Assembly: GCA_003550325.1 (NCBI GenBank)
Contig: QKWP01000825.1
Location: 94,600 to 158,599 of the forward strand
Direction of reading: 5' to 3'
Origin: Gigaspora rosea
Lineage: Eukaryota > Glomeromycota > Glomeromycetes > Diversisporales > Gigasporaceae
DNA length: 64,000 nt
In this document: positions 55,111 to 64,000 of the stretch, one piece after another
How positions within the stretch are numbered: the stretch's first letter is position 1
Layout of the letters: the number at the start of each line of letters is the position of its first letter
Program-made: the position numbers and the translations under genes
Notes under the pieces: model-generated
Databases searched by the model: none
Told to the model about the DNA's origin: nothing
Seen by the model: only the letters and a program-made list of their open reading frames with translations

Positions 55111-55865
55111 ATGGCATACTGTCTTATTACCATATACAGCATAATGGCAATATGACTTAAAGGTAGTACAGCATTTACGTTATAGCTGTAATGCTGTAGG
55201 TAGTTACTACCTTTTGCACTAATTACAACAAGAAAAACGTTTAAGTCCTATAATACTGTAATAGGTTCCTAAACTGATATTTTTCTATAAAGGAATTATA
55301 TTAAAAATTTTTTTGATCGATTAAATATATACTTATTTGATCAATTAGTATTATCGATTATTAATTGACCTATTGTTGCTCGAGCCCATTAATTGGTGCT
55401 TGATCATTGATCTAAGTTGATTAATGATCGAGTATCCTATAATCGAGTCAATTTACTAGTCTGAGTCCGAATATGTCTGAGTCTGAAATATTTTATTCAG
55501 ACATTGTCCGAGTGACAATCTAGTTATTCGGACATAATTCAGACTCGGACATCGGACAATGTCCAAAATGTCCATGTCTGACAAATATAGCTCAGATGTC
55601 CAAAATGTACATCACTGCCCATAGGTATACAAAAAGGTCTAAAAATAAGTATAAAAATTTTATTAGGATTAGGGCTATCTTAGATTAAGGCTAGAACAAA
55701 ATTGCCCTCCCGTCATTTTTACTTAACCTACCCAAGGTAGGTTTAGGTTGTTGTTTTTTGTATTTTTCTGCTTTTCTTTCTTGTTTTGTTTTGCTGGCAA
55801 TTCGTCAAAATTCTATAATTTGATTGGCCATGCATCACGTGATTCTGATCTGCTTTAGACGACCC

Positions 55866-56332
55866 CTACATATGGGCTGATTTATGGAATTGCCAATAAC
55901 TTTTGATATACTAATCTATTTTTGAATAATTTTATTACCAAAATGTTGGTCTCAATGAGACGGTTCTAATGAATCCAAAATCATCAAAATCCAATTACAG
56001 GATCCCAAGATAATTAAGATTTTGTATAATTTTATATTAACTTTTACTATGTAGACAATCAACGTATGGATTGGTTTTCATATATGAAAACCAATCCATA
56101 CGTTGATTGTCTACATAGTAAAACCAATCCATACGTTGATTGTCTACATAGTAAAAGTTAATAGTAAAATTATACAAAACTTAATTATCTTGGGATCCTG
56201 TGATTGGATTTTGATGATTTTGGATTCATTAGAACAGTCTCATCGAGACCAACATTTTGGTGATAAAATTATTCAAAAATAGATTAGTATATTATAAGTT
56301 ATTGGCAATTCCATAAATCAGCCCATATGTAG
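55866..56332. mobile_element. 467-bp near-perfect palindrome (fold-back element)
   Basis: CTACATATGGGCTGATTTAT at 55866 pairs with ATAAATCAGCCCATATGTAG ending at 56332. The pairing continues almost unbroken to the centre (ACTTTTACTATGTAGACAAT and so on). Near the centre the block AACCAATCCATACGTTGATT GTCTACATAGTAAAA occurs twice in direct orientation on the right arm. Arm sequence (CCAATAACTTTTGAT, ACCAAAATGTTGGTCTC) is related to internal parts of the elements at 31440 and 39950/44360. Confidence 0.85.
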
Positions 56333-56499
56333 TTATATTTTTGAAGTTTAAAACAATAAATTAAGAAGTTATAAAAAATTAATTTGATAATATAATTAAT
56401 TTGTATTAGCATTTAATATTTTATTGCATAGTTTTTTTAAAGCCAATTACTGCATTATCGTTCTCAATTTCTAAGGTCTCACCTATAGATGCTAGTGAA

Positions 56500-56932
56500 A
56501 TTAAATCAGAGTGGTGAAATGATTTCACCATTTCACCAATCACCCAATAGGTAATGGTGAAACTGGTGTAACTAGTGAATTGGTGAAATTGGTGAATTGG
56601 TGAATTGGTGAAATGATGAATTGGTGAAATAGTAAATTGATGAGTTGGTGGAATGGTGAAACAGCGAAATAGTGAAATAGTGAATTTCCAGAGTCTGAAA
56701 TTATTATAGCCTGGAATTCAGTTAGGTTTTTGTTCAAGTTTTTATATTTTATGTTTTACAGGCACACTTTGAGGCCAGAACCATTAACTGTTTATAGAAC
56801 TGAGCAAATTTAAAAATTTACTATTTCACAATTCACTATTTCACAAATTCACCATTTTTCATTTTACCAACTCACCATTTCACCAATTTACCAATTCACC
56901 AATTTCACTAATTTCACCAATTCACCAATTCT
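56500..56932. repeat. Inverted arrays of a GGTGAATT minisatellite
   Basis: 56500-56690 carries many GGTGAAATTGGTGAATT-type units. 56820-56930 carries the reverse complement (TTCACCAATTTCACCAATT). The two arrays face each other across about 130 bp and could form a large hairpin. The array ends at 56932, exactly where homology to the WSC gene begins. Confidence 0.8.
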
Positions 56933-57905
56933 AAGAGTTTTCCTGGGATTAATAAAAAAGAAATTCTAATCAATAATTTACCTAGAATTAATGGAAAGAA
57001 ATTATACTCAATAATTTAAATAATTCTGGAAAATGGTTTACTCCAAAAGATGTCACATCAAATATTTCTTTAGACTGTTATGCTTTTAATAACAGATAAT
57101 ATCACAATCAACCAATGGTTTAAATGGCCTTTTGAATTTAGGTTTTTCTAATATTTATAAATCCCCAATAATATCATAGATCCAGCATTATGCATCATAA
57201 GATGCACTGACTACATCTTTGATATTGCTGCCCTCAAAGATGGCAGTCAGTATCAATGCGGCAGCACTAGCAATTTTGTAGTATCGTATATTAAAGTAGG
57301 TAATTCGAATTGTAATATCACTTGTGCTAGTAATTCAAGTTATATCTGTGGTGGTGCAGAAAGCTATACAATTTATGACACAAAAGGCGGAGTTCCAGGT
57401 CATCTACAACCCACCATAAGTGCTACTAATAAAATTTTAATAATCAAAATCTCAATAATGACAATAGATATCAATAGTATATCAAAGATAGCCCAGCCCA
57501 TATTGTGGCCAAAAAATATTAAATGGATATCAGAAGAATTTGTAGGAATAACAGTGAAGAATTTGTAGGAATAACAGTAGACAAATGTATTGACTTTTGT
57601 AGGCAAACCAATTTTGTATATGCAGGTTTAGAAATAAGAACTCGATGTTTCTGCGTGAACAATTACGATCATATAAACCAAATAAGTTCAAATTAATATA
57701 GTACTAGTTGTGTAGGCAACAACCAACAAATTTCATATAGTGTTTTTACAGAGAACAAACCTCTATTAAAGATTATTCTTCCTTGTGTTATTGGTGGTGT
57801 TATTATTTTATCAATAATTGTTTTGATTATTATTTTTAGAAATTGACTCAGAGCCTGTTGCTGTCAACCTCCACAATCATCAACACCCTACCAAATGTAG
57901 GAATG
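56933..57905 (+). pseudogene. Decayed duplicate of the WSC-domain gene
   Basis: Near-identical (roughly 85-90 % by eye) to 30225-31190, beginning inside the signal-peptide codons (AAGAGTTTTCCTGGGATTAA) and running through both WSC domains and the TM segment (TTCCTTGTGTTATTGGTGGT). It has multiple indels and stops, a small internal duplication (GAAGAATTTGTAGGAATAAC, about 57530-57570) and a deletion before the TM. Promoter, start codon and most of the signal peptide are absent. The C-terminal part continues ACCCQPPQSSTPYQM in frame where the other copy has TGA. Confidence 0.85.
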
Positions 57906-58130
57906 CCACTGCCAGAAGACTAGAGGTTGAATTAGGGAATAGTGATGGTCTGATTATTTCAGATTCTATGTGAGCATTAAACTTATCCATTCATATAAAT
58001 TTAGATGCGAAATATTTCTGCGATTATTGTGCTAGTTACAATAAGTTTTGCCAATTGGAAACTTAATTTAACTCTTATATTTTTGGTTTGTCAAATGTTT
58101 ATACTATTTCTTCTTTTAGTAAATTACAAA

Positions 58131-59173
58131 TAGGGATGTTATCCTGTTCCAACTGGTTGGTTCGTGCTCAAAAACTCGTTTGAACACGTTTTGAACTACA
58201 CATGTAAAACTGGTTATTGAATTCGGTTTATGCAAATGTGTTAATAATTATGCTTGTTTTAAAAAATTAATAAAGCATGCTATATATTTATTAAAGCAAT
58301 TTTATATTTGTAAAATATACATATTATGCATTTACAATATTTATTGCATCTATTGCTACGTATTATTTATTTGTTGAACAACATAATAATACCAGTTTAA
58401 TAATATTCTACATAGTCGAGGATGCCTGATTCGTACCATGTTTTAGGCAGAGACTTGCAGTTATACTTTTTCAGATAGTCAATTACGGATTGAATTAATT
58501 GTATTTTTGGCTTTAGAAAACATTTTTTCACTAGATACAGAAGTAGCCTGCACGAACAAATAATTATGTGCAATTTGTGCAAGTCCAGAATAGTATACAA
58601 GACTAGTATCTATTAAATAAGGTTTATTGCAATGTCGTTTATCACCAATTTCAACAAGTTAATCCCAGAAAGTATCTTTTTTTAATTGTTTTGGGATGGT
58701 TAGTTATTTTTGAAAGTGTTTCAGATTCAAGTGTATTTTGAGAGCTCAAAAAGGTATGTTTAATTTGGTTAATAAATTGGTTAAGTGCGTTTTCTTCATC
58801 CATCTTATGAAGTTTAAGTAAATAAATAAAATATGTGCAAACGAAAAAAATCATGCAATTTTCATTGTATAATATCATAGTAATTAATTAAAAAAAAAAT
58901 TAATATCGTCATAATATTGCAATTAACTTTTAATTAAGTCAAATTAGCATAATGACGGCCAATCGAAAAAAGATATTTTTTGTCAATGCACGATAGTAAT
59001 TAAAAGTCTAAAGTCAATTACTAATCAAGCAATTTGCTCATCTAACTGATTTCGAACTTAGGAGAAGTTTAAATATTATAGTAAAAATTATATAACTACA
59101 AAAACTCGAGTTTAACTGGTTTGGGTTTCAAACAGAACCAAACAGAGTTTGGATAAACAGGATAACATCCCTA
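58131..59173. mobile_element. TIR element with TAGGGATGTTATCCTGTT ends
   Basis: The left end TAGGGATGTTATCCTGTT is repeated exactly, inverted, at 59156-59173. Subterminal CTGGTT/AAACTCG motifs recur on both sides (CAAAAACTCGTTTGAACACG and AAAACTCGAGTTTAACTGG). Two minus-strand ORFs (58651-58878 with HKMDEENALNQFINQIKHTF; 58397-58600) lie inside and may be pieces of an element-encoded protein, unrecognised. 1.04 kb; no certain target duplication. Confidence 0.7.
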
Positions 59174-59228
59174 ATTTGCAGACCTCTAATTAATATAATC
59201 AGATTGTATTATAATTAGTTTACTAAAA

Positions 59229-59691
59229 TACCGTATTCCTCCAAAAATAAGCACACCATTTTTACTATAAGGGTGCTTATTTTAGGGTACTTCACGAATA
59301 ATTAAAAAATTTGCTTACAAAAAACAAACCTTGTTCGATTCAACACTATTATCACAGTATGGGCCAACTAAAAAATAAAGTCAATGATACGTGGCAATTA
59401 TTATTGCTAAAAAAAATTGATATAATGTTTAAATTTATGATTTGCATTCTTTATAAATTTGTAATTTGCTTTGATCTTTATACAACTATAATACTGGTTC
59501 ATTAAAAGGATACGGTAATACAACTGGTAAATAAAATTGTAATTCATAGTTATAATTTTGCTAACAAAACTAAGAATCCAAAAAAAAAGTGTTGTTGTAG
59601 TTAATTCAAGTATATGCTTATAAAAAGCTGGGGTGCTTATTTTTGGGTATTACATAATTTTGGGGGTGCTTATTTTCAGAGAAATATGGTA
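59229..59691. mobile_element. MITE, family TACCGTA (copy 3), with repeated internal ends
   Basis: TACCGTATTCCTCCAAAAAT AAGCACACC on the left pairs with the right end (reverse complement TACCATATTTCTCTGAAAAT AAGCACCCC). The phrase GGGTGCTTATTTT(A/T)GGGTA also appears inside at 59271 and 59632, so parts of the end are reiterated. TA flanks. Confidence 0.7.
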
Positions 59692-60985
59692 ATTAATTTT
59701 CTTAGCAAATACTCTATCAAATGTCAAGATTTTTTGTACTTTACTACAAAAAGTTTTGCACTATATTTACATGAAGTTATATATTTTTTGAATATAGTAA
59801 TATGTCGATATTATTAATAAAACTTGATTTCTCTAATTTTATTAGTATATTCTTTAAACAAAAAAAATGTGCCTATTTATTATAAAAATTCTTTGTACTT
59901 TACTATAAAAGGTCTTTGGTTTGTATGATTAATTTTTTGTACTATAATTGAAATTCTTTATGAATATATTAAAAAAGTATAAAAAGCACAATTTTCCAGA
60001 TTCTGCTAAAACTAAAAAAAATGCTTAAGTCTAACTCAAATGCTATCAATATAATATAATCAAGAAAAACTACACAAATTCTTTAACGGACTAATTTACT
60101 ATAAATACTATACCATTTACAATAGATATTTATACTATTTCTCAAATTTATAAATATCAAAGGCAGAATAATTTCATCTAACAAATATAAAATTTACAAA
60201 CAATCAAGTTATTTATATAATAAAATCTTAAATATTGCTTCAAAAAAATTTGTTCGGTAAAGATGAAAATTATTTTCTAATCAAACAAAAGGCATTCTAT
60301 TTAGCAATCATAAGAGTTCAATCGCATAATAAATTTTTAATTAAAACAATTGATTATTTTTCAAGTGTTGATTTGTAGCAATCTTGACATAATCACTACT
60401 TTTTTAAAAAAAATTTTATTCAAAACATTTCAATCAGAATTCTATTTTACTGTAATTTATAAGGAAAGTTCACACCTAAAATTTTGTGCTAGATTAAATA
60501 TTAAAAAAGTAGCTTTTTATTATACATATAACGGAAAGTTCAATATTTATTTATTAATAAAATGTTAATTTTTTAGAATAAGTGTAAATAAATTTATCCA
60601 GATTTCCAAGCAAAAGATTATCTAACATGAATGTGACAATTTGCCTTCGAGTAAAAAATGGTACATTGATCATAGTGATGCCACTGATATTGATTTTTAA
60701 AAAAGGCCTATTTTATCTTCATTAGTGAAAATTAATATTTTTTATAAGGAAGAGCAAATAAAATTCATATAGATATGTTCCTTATAATTTCGTCTATTCA
60801 AAAAAAGTATCAAATAATTTCGTCTTTCAAGTAAAATAGGTCAAAAACAATTTCGTCTTCAAATTTTAATTTCGGGTTTTAGAACCCGAAATGCTTTCGT
60901 CCTCATGTATAATTGAACACCCATTTATGCTATTCTAAACGAATCTCAATATTTGGAATAACAAGAAGTTTCTCAGAATTCATGT
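59692..60985. other. Gene-free AT-rich stretch
   Basis: Only low-complexity ORFs. 60780-60905 has ATAATTTCGTCTTTCAAGTA and CAATTTCGTCTTCAAATTTT repeats, and TTTCGGGTTTTAGAACCCGAAA is a clean hairpin (about 60872-60893), likely part of an eroded MITE. Confidence 0.45.
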
Positions 60986-60989
60986 AAGA

Positions 60990-62340
60990 TATTCTGCATA
61001 GTACAAAAGCGTATAAATAGCTGAATCTTGATATTGATCCAAATATTGAAGATTATCTTGAATCTCAATATCAGCTATATATTCTCCTTTTAACAACTTC
61101 TCAGCAGTTTCCTTAAATGAAATGCTTGCTTTTCATATAAATTTTTCAACATTTGAGTGCTTCCTGTATCAACCCAATAAGTATTTAAGGAATCTTGTAA
61201 AAAAAAACAAACAATAGACCACAGATTATATAAATGTATATCATCTTCTGAAATGTACCTGTCATACCATTTCTGACATCGTTAGTTTTTAAGTCTCCAC
61301 ATATTAACTGTAATAGCTCTACCTTATCAGGTGTGAATCCAAACTTATCTACGTAAAGAGGGAATTGACTTTCTTGATGCAAAGGGTAAACTATGATATT
61401 ATTTAACCCTGATAAAAATCCTGATTTTGCAATATTTTCATCATTGCTCTAATAACCAATCAGAAGTAGAGATTACTTGTTTGATTATAAAAATTATTGT
61501 GATAATAAAAAAAGAACATAAATCTATCTTACCTTTAATAATGATGAGAACATGATTTTAAAAAATCACTTGCAATTTTATAATATCCTTTATTATAGGC
61601 ACATTCCATTGGGAATCATATTCATCAATTAGTACAATACATTTTTTTATAATGTTTTTGCAGATATTTGGAGAGTACCTGCAATGCAAATTCAATTCTA
61701 ATCCAGAATAAGTTTGATCTCTTTCGAGAATTTGTTGGTATCTTTTTCATGTATTGGGATACAAATGGCCAATAAGATAACTGTGTTTTCTGTAAATTGC
61801 CGCTACAAGCACTCTTAGTTGTATTATTATTTCATTCCATGTTTTAGACGTTGAATCCTATTTAGAGATAGGCTGAGTAAGAAAAAAATTATCGTAACAA
61901 ATGAAAACTATCATTAATACAAACAAACCTTAAGTGACAGAGTACTGAGCAAAATGTTTTTCCATAATTTCTATTTCAGCTAAAACTTTTAGCTTTTCAA
62001 AAAGCTTTCTATGGTTTATTTTTTCATCTTAAGATTGTAATATTTCAAAGAAACAGTATATCATAGATAGATTTATTGACTTGCCAAATCGGCGAGGATG
62101 AAGAACAAGCGATACAAAATCCAAACTCTCAATAAACTCTTTTATGAGTATTGACTTATCAACAAAGGTGAGATGATCACCTATAATGGATTCAAAATTA
62201 TCTTTTCCAATAGCAACAGTTGCACCAAAAACAACACAAGCATTATTGACTATATAAAAAGTTAATTTGTAAAGTGCAAGACTAAAAATACCAGAAAGCA
62301 AAAAAAAATTAATATTTACAAGTCTTAGTATACGGTTCAA
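60990..62340 (-). pseudogene. AAA-ATPase-like / PD-(D/E)XK-type protein, decayed
   Basis: On the minus strand: ATVAIGKDNFESIIGDHLTF VDKSILIKEF, then LVLHPRRFGKSINLSMI (P-loop-like RRFGKS) near 62090, EKHFAQYSVT, TWNEIIIQLRVLVAAIYRKH, CIVLIDEYDS (Walker-B-like) near 61640, LHQESQFPLYVDKFGFTPDK and YWVDTGSTQMLKNLYEK. After one frameshift it reads EKLLKGEYIADIEIQDNL and LLYYAEYLT. This is the order of the AAA-ATPase-like family with a C-terminal nuclease-like (DUF1703-type) region, widely amplified in Glomeromycotina. Stops near 62032, 61770 and 61560 plus frameshifts destroy the frame. The N-terminus appears fused to unrelated hydrophobic sequence. Confidence 0.75.
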
Positions 62341-62545
62341 AATCAGAACCTAACATGGCAATCCCCTGCCCTATAAGAAAAATGGCACGGGTCAAGATCC
62401 GGATTTATACAGGTATGGTCCGGGTTGGTATGGATTCAATTGGACCGTAAATAGCTCGGGTTTTGCAGCAGTTTACTAGCAGAGACTAATGATGCCTGAC
62501 GAAATTATTTTTGCAATGATGAATAACGTTGTCATAGTTTCGTCA
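62341..62545. other. Intergenic
   Basis: Contains GGCACGGGTCAAGATCCGG and related GGGT-rich phrases (62385-62460), reminiscent of the GCACGGG motifs at 63543-63720. No gene. Confidence 0.4.
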
Positions 62546-62546
62546 T

Positions 62547-62775
62547 GACGAAACCCTGACGATGAAACCCCCGACGATTGACGAAACCTATGACGAATTG
62601 ATGAAACCTATGACGAATTGACAAAACCTATGATGAATTGACAAAACCTATGACGAATTGACAAAACATATAATGTATTGACGAAACCTATGACGAATTG
62701 ACGAAACCTATGACAAATTGACGAAACCTATAATATATTGACGAAACCTTGATGAAACCTCTAACGATTGATGAA
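62547..62775 (+). repeat. 20-bp minisatellite (ATTGACGAAACCTATGACGA)n
   Basis: About eleven imperfect copies, some with CAAAACC or TAATATATTG variants, preceded by GTTTCGTCATGACGAAAC, a palindrome. Spacing is continuous, without spacers. Non-coding. Confidence 0.9.
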
Positions 62776-62924
62776 ACATTGGCAACCGATTCAGCCAATA
62801 TAAACAACAAGCTTCTATATAATGATTTTAGATACACTAAACCTTAAATTATTTCAAAAAAATGATATTTCATTATAAGGTTTCATTGGCTTTTTTCTTT
62901 TTTCTTCTTTCGCACGTTCAAATA

Positions 62925-63065
62925 TATGTTGGGTTGATCCAGAATACCGGTAGTCATTTATGTTGGGTTGGAATACCGGTCAAAAATACCGGTAATGGGT
63001 TGATCTGGAATAGTCAAAATGTGTGCACGCGTTTATTTTCATCAATTCCGGATCAACCCGACATA
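62925..63065. mobile_element. Small MITE with TATGT(T/C)GGGTTGATCC ends
   Basis: TATGTTGGGTTGATCCAGAA is mirrored by TTCCGGATCAACCCGACATA at 63046-63065. Internal GAATACCGGT and AATACCGGTA repeats occur at 62940-62995. The overlapping + ORF (62862-63107), though it starts with a hydrophobic stretch, is largely a reading of this element. Confidence 0.6.
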
Positions 63066-63129
63066 GATTCCAAACACGTAAAAAAGGAAATTAAATTTTG
63101 TAAATAAACAAAGTTTGTAAAGATAGAAG

Positions 63130-63868
63130 TAGTGGTTGGAATCGTATCGGTTTATAACCGGATATTCAGTTTAAAATATCAATCCGATTTGCAATATAAA
63201 ATATATCGGATTTAAATTTGACTTTGTAAATAAAATCGGATTATCAGTTTTAAACCGGTTTTTAAATAAGGTAGCTGCGTAAAATAGTCGTGCTAAAACC
63301 AGGAACGCAAAATGAATTTTGTAGTTATATAAGCTAATTTGGTATATTATAAAGCTTTTGAATATATAGCAATTGAATTAATATGGGAAAAAAACAAATT
63401 TATATATATATTGGTCTCAAATGTCAATTTAGATGTGATTTCCCAGAGGTCAATATAGTGCACAAGTACATACTTGTATATTTAAAAGCCTATTGTGAAT
63501 GAAATATAATCTAAATTACTAATTTCAATATATATATTTATTGCACGGGTCTTATGTGACAACCCGTGCTTTTTTCGGTAACTTATTGGCACGGGATTGT
63601 TATGTCAGACATTATATGGGTGTTGAATAACCCGGTACAAACACGGGTTCATATTTAAATCCCGTGCCTTCGGCACGGAATATGAACCCGTGTGTACTGG
63701 GTTATTCACTACAACCCATACAATAACTATAAAATATTTAATACAAAACCGGATTATAACCGAATAAATCCGATATAAATTTTTTAAAAAAGATATATAA
63801 TCGATTTATTTTTATTAAAAAAGAATGAATATCCGATTAGACAATTTGCAAATCGGTTCCAACCTCTA
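63130..63868. mobile_element. hAT-type MITE with perfect 8-bp duplication
   Basis: Ends TAGTGGTTGGAATCG and, in reverse complement, TAGAGGTTGGAACCG, flanked by GATAGAAG on both sides (63122-63129 and 63869-63876). Subterminal AATCGGATAT/ATATCCGATT and AACCGG motifs repeat at each end. Inside lie a GGTAGCTGCG motif copy (63257-63305) and the GCACGGG hairpin (63543-63716). 739 bp, non-coding. Confidence 0.85.
63540..63717. repeat. GCACGGG hairpins
   Basis: GCACGGGTCTTATGTGACAA CCCGTGC (63543-63569) is a small hairpin. 63618-63716 is a ~99-bp fold-back whose arms (GGGTGTTGAATAACCCGGTA... and ...GGGTTATTCACTACAACCC) meet at CCGTGCCTTCGGCACGG, a stem capped by C(TTCG)G. Probably a small insertion inside the hAT MITE. 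Confidence 0.7.
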
Positions 63869-63876
63869 GATAGAAG

Positions 63877-64000
63877 TTTATGGCAAGAGTGTTAGTGTTG
63901 GAGACTACAACGATATATTGGTGAACAAGGTCGATCTAAACATTGGTTTTCAAGTATTTTCGCGTCTCTTCCTTCGTAAATAAGTAAAATCACGATAATA
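63877..64000. other. Window end
   Basis: No feature recognised. Confidence 0.5.

Larger units (their letters stand above)
52005..55617. mobile_element. 3.6-kb hAT-like element containing kinase-gene fragments
   Basis: Ends CAGTGTTGTCACTCAGACTG and, in reverse complement, CAGTGATGTACATTTTGGAC; CAGTG is the classic hAT terminus. The 8-bp duplication is CCCATGGG (51997-52004) / CCCATAGG (55618-55625), 7 of 8. Both ends are rich in GTCCGA/TCAGAC motifs. Further in, TAATCGATCAA-type repeats lie at 53570-53700 and 55310-55450, a symmetric subterminal arrangement. Inside lie another hAT MITE (52684-53529, with the assembly gap), two kinase-derived fragments (53879-54320), a MITE (54745-54905) and a CACTCACG repeat. 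No transposase was recognised. Confidence 0.75.

Noticed and set aside
62547..62775. CRISPR-like array
   Set aside because: Contiguous tandem repeat without spacers in a eukaryotic genome.
62862..63107. Small secreted protein (hydrophobic N-terminus)
   Set aside because: Most of the ORF lies over a MITE with inverted ends at 62925-63065; no support as an effector gene.

Overview
The window is AT-rich (roughly 70-75 % A+T by eye), intron-containing eukaryotic DNA packed with transposons and decayed multi-copy genes. TKL-type kinases with the 'TSGN' leader and a 'HADFHSGNIL' loop, Sel1-repeat proteins, an AAA-ATPase-like gene, a WSC membrane protein, CACTA-type and Tc1 transposases and a large DDE-like repeat gene together point to an arbuscular mycorrhizal fungus (Glomeromycotina, Rhizophagus/Gigaspora/Diversispora-like). 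This is inference from protein style, not from a search. No rRNA, genuine tRNA or CRISPR array was seen. There is one 203-base N gap (52902-53104).

Layout. 0-5 kb: a 1.7-kb TIR element with subterminal repeat arrays, a dead Tnp2/CACTA transposase, and a tRNA-headed SINE with target duplications. 5-14 kb: small MITEs, an SR-rich multi-copy gene in two decayed parts, and a truncated kinase. 14-19 kb: a remnant of the large DDE family, a TKL kinase pseudogene with a tandem repeat in its upstream intron, and a Sel1 gene. 19-21 kb: an apparently intact Tc1 element. 23-27.6 kb: two minus-strand kinase-type genes, an MLKL-like pseudokinase and a nearly complete TKL kinase with one internal stop. 30-32 kb: a WSC-domain membrane protein whose tail runs into a transposon. 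33-37 kb: a 4-kb DDE-like repeat gene carrying two MITEs. 37.5-38.8 kb: a 1.3-kb GC-rich tRNA-headed retroelement without a recognisable reverse transcriptase. 38.9-44.8 kb: elements nested several deep. 45-49.6 kb: fold-back and hAT-like elements and a 9-bp minisatellite. 49.7-51.7 kb: a kinase pseudogene and a Sel1 gene. 52-55.6 kb: a hAT-like element enclosing kinase-gene fragments. 55.9-59.7 kb: a palindrome, inverted minisatellite arrays, a WSC pseudogene and more MITEs. 61-62.3 kb: an AAA-ATPase-like pseudogene. 62.5-63.9 kb: a minisatellite and a hAT MITE with a perfect 8-bp duplication.

Very few genes look functional. The best candidates are the Tc1 transposase (19192-20241) and the WSC protein (30172-31146); the kinase at 26182-27598 would be complete but for one stop. 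Most of the interest lies in mobile-element architecture: many insertions can be bounded to the base by target-site duplications or by comparison with an unoccupied copy in the same window. Exon joints were deduced by eye from GT/AG and reading frame; family names come from recognition, not from database searches.
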